This document shows positions 1 through 6,501 of a stretch of 16,923 nt of DNA, piece after piece. The notes under the pieces were generated by a model. It saw nothing but the letters and a program-made list of their open reading frames with translations, was not told the DNA's origin and searched no databases. Both the position numbers and the translations under genes were made by a program. The stretch comes from CAG-390 sp045544735 (GTDB taxonomy: Bacteria; Bacillota; Clostridia; Oscillospirales; CAG-272): contig JAZPZM010000030.1 of NCBI GenBank assembly GCA_045544735.1, positions 1-16,923 of the forward strand, read 5' to 3'. How positions within the stretch are numbered: position 1 is the stretch's first letter; the number at the start of each line of letters is the position of its first letter.

Positions 1-2877
1 GATATAATTTGCAATAAAAAGGCATATGTTATTTCTCATTATCCATCTTGTAGCAATTATTTTGTTGGTCGAGGATCTGAATTGCTGATATTGCACACTT
101 CACTTATGCAAGAAAATCGTTTGGTTTTTGTGCATGGAGAAGGAGGTATTGGAAAATCTGAATTAGTCAAAAAATATTTGGAAATTTACTCCAAAAACTT
201 TGATGCTATTGCTTTTGTTAGATACCAAGGCTCTTTTGAAGATACTATAAATGAAATTTCAATCAAATATAAAACCGAATACACCGATACGTTTGATGCA
301 TTGAAGGATGCTTGTAATGAAGAAACGTTAATTGTTTTGGATAATTTTGATGTTGCAGTAGATCAAATTTCAAAACTTGAGCAGTTGTTATCATTAAACG
401 CAAAAATTATTGTTACTACTCGTACCGATTTTTCGGAAGTATGTCCTAATTCTGCACACATCAATCTTACTGGGTTGGGGTATTCCAATCTAAAACAGGT
501 TTTCGAGTTAAATTCCGGATATCAATTATCATTAGCTGATATTCAACAATTAAGAAAGATCTTTATCTTGGGTGAAGAATGCACCTATTATGTAGAATTG
601 ATAGCAAAATTAATGAAACGTGGTATGTACACGATTTCAGAAATCAGTTCAATGGCAATTCAAGGAATTCCAAATTTTGAAAAAGTAATTGTATCTAAAG
701 ATGGAGAGATAAAAAAACAAACAACTTTCAAGGCATTACAGGATTTATTCAGATTATCTAATTTGGACAGTTGTCAATGGGAAGTATTTATGTTTTTAAT
801 AGGAACAAAGAATTTAGCATTGACTACACGCCAATTTGTTGATTTTATTAAACTGCATTGTCCTCATAGAAGGACCGAGGTTATAGATGCAATAAATACT
901 CTTGTGGAACTTGGCTATATACAGCCACATAACGGAAGACTCATTGTTCGTGATATAATCTATGATATTGTAAAAACCAGCGATGATCTATCTCTTAGCC
1001 AGAATGAGTTATTACGAATTTTTCTTGAAAAAGAATTTGTTGAGCCAAGTCGAGTAAACGTTGAGTATGATGATGAAATAGGAAAAGCTCAATTAAAATA
1101 CAATTTCAAATGCTTGTTTGCTGTTTTTTCGACCGTATCACCTCGAAAAATAGATGATCCAACATATATTGTTGATGTTCTCTTTGATTTAGTGGGCGGT
1201 CGTGAAGATTATGTCGCACACATTTTTAATCGCTATAGTACATATGTATTGAAACGAGTAATGTTTGTGATAAAAGATACAGCGTTTGCGCCGGTTACTC
1301 GCATCAAAGCAAATTGCATAATTTTGACTGTTACTGCCTCTCAAACCAGAATTGGTTTTGGTGAAAAGGTGAAAGATGAAACTCTTGATCTTATGCGTAA
1401 AAGTGAAGAATTCTTTTATGCCGCTGTGACTCTGATGAAAGAGTATGATTTGTTTGATCCGATCATTGTTGATAAATTATGTTTGCCATATATGGAGATG
1501 AGCTCGCAAACACAACGTTTTAATATGATTGCAGCCCAAACGATCGATACAATTATCCATTTGAATCCTACGAAACTGAAAAGCGGTAAATTTCCTGAAC
1601 ATGATTTCGATATTCAAGCACTTCGGAATCTTAACTATCAAAAGTATTATTTAAAGGGTGTTTGGGAGCGTATTCAAGCCTGTAAAGACAAAGAGGAAAA
1701 CCAATATACCGCCTATAATGCTTGCATGCGTATTTTTATGAATGGACTGCGAGCTGCACGAATTTTGGATGACGAGCATTTTGGACTTATGGAAAAAGTT
1801 TATGGTACTTGTTTGGATATGTTCTTGAATAAAAATGTGGTTTTGAATTCGAAAAAAATCGAAATACATCCCGGGACCCCCATGCAAATATTTGTTTTGC
1901 CTGCGGCGAATAATTTTGCTCATATTTTGTGGGGAGAGAAGGAAAAATGTAACAAACAAGATTGGTTTATTACAGCTTCGCAAGAAAACATTGCGGAGAT
2001 AGCGAATTCTCATCCTGACTTCAAGCCCTTTTCGCTAAAACTTGACACGTTCGATGATCTTGAAAACGCGTTTAAACTGGCTGAAACAACACATGATACT
2101 GGAAATAAGCTCCGCAATTTAAATGAGTGGTTAGGATATTCTTTGGATTGCTTGGACCCAAAGAAATATATTGAGGATTGTGTTTTTTCTTCTAAGCCAA
2201 ACATTTTAAATGAAATGATGCAAGAATGCGAAAGACTGCTTGCGTTATCGACTATAAAGCATGATTTGAATTACTATGAAGATTTCAATAATATTGCGGT
2301 ATATGAAGCAGAATATCGTTGTGCTTTGAGACATAGTATAATTCTCTTTTGCTTGCTTGGAGATGAAGAAGCTGCCACTCAAAAATTCAATATTCTTATG
2401 CAATTATCAAAAGACTATTTGGATTGTGTTGACTGCGAGGATATTACAAGAATTAATCAGTCAAACATGGATTGTGACGTTCACTTTTGGGGAACTATCA
2501 ATCGACTTTCCAGGTTGGGATTCTCAAAATTTGCTCTTCCATTTTTGCTTGAATACGTTGATTATGTTCGCGACTACTATTCAATCAATGAAGATGATGA
2601 GCATGATTTATACGAATTATATGGAGAGATTGTTGATTTGGCAGAAACGGCGTATAAAGAAGTATCGCCATCGAAAGAACAGCAAATGATTGCATTTTTG
2701 CTATCTCCCGAAACATATCCTGAAGCAATAAAGTTCTTAGATTATTATCAAGACATTATTGATATGTATTCAGCGAAAATGAAGGCAATAACAAACTCTA
2801 AGTATGGTGAACAAACTGATATGCTTGAACACAACAAGTTATTACAAACATTCGAATCTCTAATAGACAATGAATAA
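1..2877 (+). CDS. STAND/NB-ARC-like P-loop NTPase, 5'-truncated by window edge
   Basis: The reading frame is open from base 1, so only the 3' part (958 residues) is present. A TTG at 82 is in frame but lies inside the conserved region and is not a convincing start. Numbering from base 1, residues 20-28 read YFVGRGSEL, the usual lead-in of STAND NTPases; Walker A GEGGIGKS is at 46-53, Walker B LIVLDNFD at 110-117, and the sensor-type strand KIIVTTR at 135-141. STAND proteins are ATP-driven switches that oligomerise on sensing a ligand; many bacterial members act in phage defence. The roughly 700 residues after the NTPase look mainly helical and have no repeat I can assign, so the sensor is unknown. 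The effector domain normally at the N-terminus is off-window. The gene is AT-rich compared with the recombinase and ends at a strong terminator, consistent with an independent cargo unit. NTPase assignment is firm; defence role is inference. Confidence 0.85.
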   Translation, partial: DIICNKKAYVISHYPSCSNYFVGRGSELLILHTSLMQENRLVFVHGEGGIGKSELVKKYLEIYSKNFDAIAFVRYQGSFEDTINEISIKYKTEYTDTFDALKDACNEETLIVLDNFDVAVDQISKLEQLLSLNAKIIVTTRTDFSEVCPNSAHINLTGLGYSNLKQVFELNSGYQLSLADIQQLRKIFILGEECTYYVELIAKLMKRGMYTISEISSMAIQGIPNFEKVIVSKDGEIKKQTTFKALQDLFRLSNLDSCQWEVFMFLIGTKNLALTTRQFVDFIKLHCPHRRTEVIDAINTLVELGYIQPHNGRLIVRDIIYDIVKTSDDLSLSQNELLRIFLEKEFVEPSRVNVEYDDEIGKAQLKYNFKCLFAVFSTVSPRKIDDPTYIVDVLFDLVGGREDYVAHIFNRYSTYVLKRVMFVIKDTAFAPVTRIKANCIILTVTASQTRIGFGEKVKDETLDLMRKSEEFFYAAVTLMKEYDLFDPIIVDKLCLPYMEMSSQTQRFNMIAAQTIDTIIHLNPTKLKSGKFPEHDFDIQALRNLNYQKYYLKGVWERIQACKDKEENQYTAYNACMRIFMNGLRAARILDDEHFGLMEKVYGTCLDMFLNKNVVLNSKKIEIHPGTPMQIFVLPAANNFAHILWGEKEKCNKQDWFITASQENIAEIANSHPDFKPFSLKLDTFDDLENAFKLAETTHDTGNKLRNLNEWLGYSLDCLDPKKYIEDCVFSSKPNILNEMMQECERLLALSTIKHDLNYYEDFNNIAVYEAEYRCALRHSIILFCLLGDEEAATQKFNILMQLSKDYLDCVDCEDITRINQSNMDCDVHFWGTINRLSRLGFSKFALPFLLEYVDYVRDYYSINEDDEHDLYELYGEIVDLAETAYKEVSPSKEQQMIAFLLSPETYPEAIKFLDYYQDIIDMYSAKMKAITNSKYGEQTDMLEHNKLLQTFESLIDNE

Positions 2878-2881
2878 TTTT

Positions 2882-2916
2882 GAGGCTAACCTTAACCGGT
2901 TAGCCTCTTTTCTGTT
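2882..2916 (+). terminator. Rho-independent terminator of the STAND gene
   Basis: Perfect 10-bp stem GAGGCTAACC (2882-2891) / GGTTAGCCTC (2898-2907) with loop TTAACC, followed by TTTTCTGTTT. It starts 4 bases after the stop codon. Confidence 0.9.
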
Positions 2917-2992
2917 TGTCAATTAAATTTACAGACTGATTTTCTTGTGTTGTAAAATGGGTATAGAAGCGCAAAGGAAGGTGGTTGTCAGT

Positions 2993-3144
2993 GAGTACAT
3001 TATATAGTGTACGCTGACACTGCAACGGTGAGTACATCATATAGTGTACCGCGGCAACAGCAACGGCAGTTTTGAGTGGTTACATCATATAGTGTACCAC
3101 GCAAACCGCGACGGCAACCGAACAGGGAGTACATTATAGTGTAC
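2993..3144. repeat. Four palindromic operator-like repeats, GTACA-N8-TGTAC
   Basis: Copies at 2995-3012 (GTACATTATATAGTGTAC), 3032-3049 (GTACATCATATAGTGTAC), 3080-3097 (first base G to T) and 3129-3144 (two bases shorter). Each is an imperfect 18-bp dyad with arms GTACA/TGTAC around an AT core; three of four are preceded by GA. Centre spacing is about 37, 48 and 48 bp, and the spacers share CAACGG/GACGG tracts, so the unit is longer than the palindrome alone. They sit between the STAND terminator and the promoter of the five-gene cluster. A cluster of operators for a dimeric regulator, or iterons of an origin, both fit; no replication protein is seen here. Confidence 0.75.
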
Positions 3145-3164
3145 ATAGTACCTATCAACGAAAG

Positions 3165-3194
3165 TTACAGACTCATCAAACAGTACGATATAAT
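3165..3194 (+). promoter_or_regulatory. Likely promoter of the small-gene cluster
   Basis: TATAAT at 3189-3194 with a weak -35 TTACAG at 3165-3170 (18-bp spacer), 30 bp upstream of the ATG at 3225. The fourth GTAC palindrome ends 20 bp upstream of the -35, a position suited to regulation. Confidence 0.5.
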
Positions 3195-3224
3195 GATATC
3201 ACAAAAGCAAAGAGAGGTAAAAAC

Positions 3225-3524
3225 ATGGGAATTGCGAAGTATTACGAAGACAACTTGGAAATTATGGAAGATCGAGCAAGAATGAAAAATACGGAATACG
3301 GATTGATGGTTAGAACATCTGTAAGCATTACCGTTAGCGCACCGATCTCTAAGCCAATCGTCAAAACACCTGTTGTAAACAATCCCGTTCTTCTTGAACG
3401 CGTATGTAAGTGCTGCGGCAAAACATTTCCGATCAAACAGAAGACTGCGGTATGGTTTTTTAGCAGAGGACTGCACCTTCCCAAGCATTGCCGAAAGTGT
3501 TTGAACGCTCGCACGGCAGGTTAA
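3225..3524 (+). CDS. Small zinc-ribbon protein
   Basis: 99 residues, starting at ATG 3225 with AGAGAGG about 7 bases upstream. The first 58 residues are low in recognisable features, with a Thr/Ser/Pro/Val-rich linker (29-55). The C-terminal part has two CxxC knuckles, C61-x2-C64 (CKCCGKTF) and C89-x2-C92 (HCRKC), 24 residues apart, with aromatic and basic residues between: the pattern of short zinc-ribbon domains common in Clostridia. Zinc binding is expected from the four cysteines; the target (DNA, RNA or protein) is not evident. It is the first gene of a co-directional cluster and is followed 20 bases later by the Cys-rich gene at 3545. Confidence 0.75.
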   Translation: MGIAKYYEDNLEIMEDRARMKNTEYGLMVRTSVSITVSAPISKPIVKTPVVNNPVLLERVCKCCGKTFPIKQKTAVWFFSRGLHLPKHCRKCLNARTAG

Positions 3525-3544
3525 ATAAACAAGGAGAAAAGGAT

Positions 3545-4045
3545 ATGACGAATATTTGCTATACAGTTTCTAACGAAAGTAAAACCGAATATGAAAAAAT
3601 CGAGAGCAAGTGTCACTCTAAGTATAACCGTCGGTGTATCAACGGAAACATCACCGGATGTGGAAATTGTGTAGGATACTGCAAATTTTCCGGACATCCG
3701 GGATTTCTAACGCGAGAACAAAGAAAAGAACATAATTGTCTCGAAAAAGGCTGCTATTATTACGTAAACAAACCCAAGCATAATGCACCTAAAAAACAAA
3801 TATCTACCTCTGATCGAATTTTGAATATAGCGATTAGCTGCTCGACCTCTATGGAGGGCTTTCGTATTACAAGCGCCTTGCAAGATAAAAGCGGTGTTTG
3901 GAAATTGAATTATGTTACGATATCCAACGACTATCCTATTGACAGATTATCAAAGGAAATATCTGATCAATGCGGTGAATCGATCTTTTTGCAACAACTG
4001 AACTGCGATTTTGATCAGGCAGTTCACTTGATTTATCAATTATAA
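3545..4045 (+). CDS. Cysteine-rich hypothetical protein
   Basis: 166 residues from ATG 3545, which has AAGGAG 8 bases upstream. The frame is open further upstream to an ATG at 3488, but that would overlap the zinc-ribbon gene and lacks a ribosome binding site. The N-terminal half carries cysteines at 5, 23, 31, 39, 42, 46, 65 and 70, including CGNCVGYC and the stretch CLEKGCYYY, suggesting one or two metal sites. The C-terminal half (about 90-166) has no cysteine pairs and looks like a small alpha/beta domain, ending IYQL. No signal peptide or membrane segment. I do not recognise the family; its position after a zinc-ribbon protein suggests a shared nucleic-acid-related role, but that is a guess. 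Confidence 0.7.
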   Translation: MTNICYTVSNESKTEYEKIESKCHSKYNRRCINGNITGCGNCVGYCKFSGHPGFLTREQRKEHNCLEKGCYYYVNKPKHNAPKKQISTSDRILNIAISCSTSMEGFRITSALQDKSGVWKLNYVTISNDYPIDRLSKEISDQCGESIFLQQLNCDFDQAVHLIYQL

Positions 4046-4088
4046 AGCTCTAATTTAAAAATATATAACAAGTAAAGGAGATTTATTT

Positions 4089-4292
4089 ATGGGACCGTTT
4101 GAAAAGTTTTTTGATTTTGACGGAGATGGCAAACTAAATGCGATTGAAGCTTCATTTCTCTTGGATGAAATCGAGCGAATCGAAGAGGAAGCGGAGACTC
4201 CCGATGTTTCTTCAGCCGATTGGACGGACGAAGAAGATGATGATGATTGGGACGACATCGATCCGGATGATTTGGACATCAATGAGCTTTGA
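4089..4292 (+). CDS. Small acidic EF-hand protein
   Basis: 67 residues from ATG 4089; AAAGGAG at 4074-4080 gives good spacing. Residues 9-20 (DFDGDGKLNAIE) form a textbook EF-hand loop: Asp at positions 1, 3 and 5, Gly at 6, Leu at 8, Asn at 9 and the bidentate Glu at 12. A short helix precedes and a longer helix follows (21-34). The rest (35-67) is almost all Asp/Glu, including EEDDDDWDD. Calcium binding is therefore likely at a single site; a single EF-hand usually needs to dimerise or pair with a partner. No signal peptide, so it is probably cytoplasmic. The highly acidic tail could also mimic DNA, as in some phage and plasmid inhibitors, but only the charge supports this. Confidence 0.75.
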   Translation: MGPFEKFFDFDGDGKLNAIEASFLLDEIERIEEEAETPDVSSADWTDEEDDDDWDDIDPDDLDINEL

Positions 4293-4366
4293 CCAGATAC
4301 AAACTGTATGCGGTATAAAGAATTCGACGGAAGGCGGAAACGCTTTATGACAGGAGGTGATAAAAA

Positions 4367-4846
4367 ATGATTTTGTCATTGGAATGGGCAGGGTGTCAAT
4401 ATGGCTCCACCCAATCAGTGGGGGTCTTGTTGAGTGAAGTAGCAACCGAGGAAGAAGCTTTCGGAGAAATGAGGCGATTTTTACAAGTAAATAACATTCC
4501 TTCTGACACTACTTACGTTAAAATAATTGAAGAACATAAAGATTTCAGCAGAATTATTCCAAGGCACAAAAGAGTCAAAATGTATAGTAGTCGGTATGAC
4601 TCTGGACTGGAAGCAGGAAGAGTCAAAGATGTTGCGTTTGGTATATATTACGGCACCGGAAGACCTCGTTATGAACAGCTCGGAACGCTTGAATATTGGG
4701 GATTGCAAGAGAAAGAAGATTGGCAGACAGGTCAGCTACAACTCAGATATGAAAAACGCTCATTAGGAGATAACTCAGGCGAGTGGTATAATTGCGTTAA
4801 GCGCTATTTTAACGACCTTGCTACAAGAAAGGCTGGTGGTGATTAA
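4367..4846 (+). CDS. Hypothetical protein, 159 residues
   Basis: Starts at ATG 4367 with CAGGAGGTG 6-14 bases upstream. The sequence is soluble in character, without membrane segments or a signal peptide. The C-terminal half is rich in Tyr, Gly and Trp (GIYYGTGRPRYEQLGTLEYW, then QLRYEKRSLGDNSGEWY), looking like beta strands with exposed aromatics. I do not recognise a family. Its stop overlaps the next start by one base (TAATG), so the two genes are translationally coupled and their products probably work together. Confidence 0.65.
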   Translation: MILSLEWAGCQYGSTQSVGVLLSEVATEEEAFGEMRRFLQVNNIPSDTTYVKIIEEHKDFSRIIPRHKRVKMYSSRYDSGLEAGRVKDVAFGIYYGTGRPRYEQLGTLEYWGLQEKEDWQTGQLQLRYEKRSLGDNSGEWYNCVKRYFNDLATRKAGGD

Positions 4847-5517
4847 TGCCGTTAGTAATTGCTGTGATCGTAATTCTTGTCTTGATTTTCAATGCTAAAG
4901 ACTCCAATAAAAATAATGCACGACAATCTGCAATCCGCGAAAGAGACCGTAGAAAAACGAATGCCGTTCTTGAACAACGGACGCTTGATATGTATATGAA
5001 GCACGGGTACTCTTTTGATGAGGCGTTCCGTAAATCATATGAGGATATGATTGCCGCCGGATATGACCCCTGCATTCCTCGAGATGCTTATAGCAAAAAT
5101 CGAGATGGAACTCAATCTTCGTTCTGCGGATACAGTTTCTTCGAACCTGAAAAGTTTGATAGCTTTTGGGTTCGACAAAGGCGAGAAGATGCCAAGAGAC
5201 AATGGCAGCAATCTCATCCGGGAGTTCATATTAGCAAGGCATCCCGAGAGGAAATCGAGCGTTTGACATATGTCAACTACCCGACAACAGAGTTTGCTTA
5301 TCTGCACGACATTAAACGTAGCACGGAACTCGCAAAAGCAGAACCTGTAGGTACATTCATTATCTATCCGGGGCTTGGAACTTGTGAAATCCTCGCTCAC
5401 AATTGGATAGGTGACGGTGCCGCAGGCGGAACCTACACTCTAAGGGTGCTTAAAACTGGTCAAATTGTTTCCTATATCAAAATTGGAGACACCAGGATCA
5501 GAAAGCAAGGACAATAA
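4846..5517 (+). CDS. Hypothetical membrane-anchored protein, 223 residues
   Basis: Starts at ATG 4846, sharing its A with the upstream stop (TAATG). Residues 3-17 are a hydrophobic segment (VIAVIVILVLIF) with no cleavage site after it, followed by a Lys/Arg/Asn-rich helix, so this is an N-terminal anchor with the body most likely in the cytoplasm by the positive-inside rule. Residues 45-75 are helical; the C-terminal 60 residues (GTFIIYPGLGTCEILAHN...TYTLRVLKTGQIVSYIKIGD) look like a small beta-barrel or SH3-like fold. No catalytic motif recognised. It closes the five-gene cluster and is followed by a weak hairpin. Confidence 0.65.
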   Translation: MPLVIAVIVILVLIFNAKDSNKNNARQSAIRERDRRKTNAVLEQRTLDMYMKHGYSFDEAFRKSYEDMIAAGYDPCIPRDAYSKNRDGTQSSFCGYSFFEPEKFDSFWVRQRREDAKRQWQQSHPGVHISKASREEIERLTYVNYPTTEFAYLHDIKRSTELAKAEPVGTFIIYPGLGTCEILAHNWIGDGAAGGTYTLRVLKTGQIVSYIKIGDTRIRKQGQ

Positions 5518-5522
5518 AGGAG

Positions 5523-5544
5523 GGCGTGTTAAACGCACGCCTTT
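5523..5544 (+). terminator. Weak hairpin after the small-gene cluster
   Basis: Stem GGCGTG (5523-5528) / CACGCC (5536-5541), loop of 7, followed by only three T. It begins 6 bases after the stop at 5517; a partial terminator or processing site. From here to about 5650 I see no further supported feature. Confidence 0.45.
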
Positions 5545-5652
5545 CGAACATGAATATATAGAGAACTTTACAAGGCGGATTAGCTCAACGAGCGAGTCAA
5601 AAAAGGAATTATGAATTGACCTTCCGGAAAATGCAACAAAAATTATTTCGAT

Positions 5653-5777
5653 TTGGCAAACCATCTTCTCTTATTATATTGCAGTATAAGGATATGGATC
5701 GGTTTGAGTAACAGTATAAAGCTTAATAACCGCTATCAAAGCGTGATTTACACGCCGCGATAGCGGCTTTGTTTTTA
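5653..5777 (+). ncRNA. Possible small RNA: promoter, short transcript and terminator with no ORF
   Basis: TTGGCA (5653-5658), 16-bp spacer, TATATT (5675-5680) resembles a promoter. The expected transcript starts near 5687 and would end at the terminator at 5730-5777, giving about 90 nt with no credible reading frame. The element CAGTATAA occurs twice (5682 and 5712). Existence of the RNA is inferred only from the promoter-terminator pair; the terminator may instead simply protect the lexA promoter from read-through. Confidence 0.3.
5730..5777 (+). terminator. Two-tier terminator upstream of lexA
   Basis: Outer stem CCGCTATC (5730-5737) / GATAGCGG (5759-5766), inner stem CGTG (5742-5745) / CACG (5751-5754), separated by 4-nt loops on each side, then CTTTGTTTTTAT. 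Insulates the lexA unit. Confidence 0.85.
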
Positions 5778-5809
5778 TAGTTTTGAGTTTAGTTTTTCGG
5801 CCAAACCTA

Positions 5810-5838
5810 TTGACAAACTTTCTCTCTTATGCTATAAT
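5810..5838 (+). promoter_or_regulatory. Consensus sigma-A promoter of lexA
   Basis: TTGACA (5810-5815), exactly 17 bp, TATAAT (5833-5838). Expected transcription start is near 5845, directly before the operator. This is a full-strength promoter that would need tight repression. Confidence 0.9.
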
Positions 5839-5846
5839 TACTACGC

Positions 5847-5860
5847 GGTACAATTGTACC
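5847..5860. promoter_or_regulatory. LexA-type operator GGTACAATTGTACC
   Basis: Perfect 14-bp palindrome covering the expected transcription start of the repressor gene, where binding would block initiation. It differs from the B. subtilis-type box (CGAAC-N4-GTTYG); it resembles the RGTAC-N4-GTWC form described for cyanobacterial LexA. Autoregulation is inferred from position. Confidence 0.75.
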
Positions 5861-5881
5861 TTATGTAATTTGGAGGCATTT

Positions 5882-6487
5882 ATGAATAAGTGGAGTCCCG
5901 AGAGAGCGGAGGCGATCCGCCAATTTATAGACGAATATTTTATGGAGAACCGCAAGTCTCCGACGGTGCGCGACATCGCGGCTGGCACAGGAATCTCTAA
6001 GACTTCGGTGCAGAGATACCTCACCGATATGAAGGAGCATGGGGAGATCGAGTACAATGGTCGCCGCAGTATCGGCACAAATCTCTCGCGCAATATGTTT
6101 GAAACAACGCCTGCAATTCGATATGATTCTACTGTGTCCTGCGGCTTGCCGAGTGAGCCAAACGTGGAAGAAGCGGACATTATTCCTCTGCCTATCGCGC
6201 TCGTTGGTGACGGAAAATTTTTCATTCTTACCGCGAAGGGTGATTCGATGACGGGCATCGGAGTTGACGATGGTGATCTCGTTATCGTGCGAGAACAGAA
6301 CACTTGCAGGGACGGCGACTATGCGGTTGTCCTTGTAAACGGAAATGAAACACTGCTCAAAACCATCACCTATCTTTCCGATCAGAAAGCATATTTGCTC
6401 CATGCCGAGAATCCCGATTACGATGATCGCATCGAGCGCAACGTTCAAATTCAAGGAATTGCCACGCAGGTGATCAAGAAACTTTGA
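5882..6487 (+). CDS. lexA: LexA-family self-cleaving transcriptional repressor
   Basis: 201 residues, the usual LexA length. The start at ATG 5882 is set by TTGGAGG about 6 bases upstream and by the promoter, which excludes the open frame reaching back to 5783. Residues 5-66 form the LexA winged helix (SPTVRDIAAGTGISKTSVQR contains the recognition helix). The C-terminal half is an S24 peptidase: catalytic Ser122 in GDSMTG and Lys160 in LLKTI, matching E. coli Ser119 and Lys156. The scissile bond should be Cys87-Gly88 (VSCGLPS) in place of Ala-Gly. Role: dimeric repressor inactivated by RecA-stimulated self-cleavage after DNA damage. Because it sits inside accessory DNA near a serine recombinase it is probably an element-borne paralogue, not the host's main LexA; this is inference. 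Confidence 0.9.
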   Translation: MNKWSPERAEAIRQFIDEYFMENRKSPTVRDIAAGTGISKTSVQRYLTDMKEHGEIEYNGRRSIGTNLSRNMFETTPAIRYDSTVSCGLPSEPNVEEADIIPLPIALVGDGKFFILTAKGDSMTGIGVDDGDLVIVREQNTCRDGDYAVVLVNGNETLLKTITYLSDQKAYLLHAENPDYDDRIERNVQIQGIATQVIKKL

Positions 6488-6501
6488 CGACGCTCTGCTT
6501 G

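Noticed and set aside
2357..2689. 110-residue frame inside the STAND gene
   Set aside because: Shifted-frame overlap with a well-supported coding region.
3076..3285. 69-residue frame running through the fourth palindrome
   Set aside because: It is built from the repeats, overlaps the zinc-ribbon gene in another frame and lacks a ribosome binding site.
5574..5610. tRNA-like start GGCGGATTAGCTCA
   Set aside because: The first 14 bases resemble a tRNA 5' end, but no anticodon arm, T-arm (GGTTCGAATCC-like) or matching acceptor strand follows.
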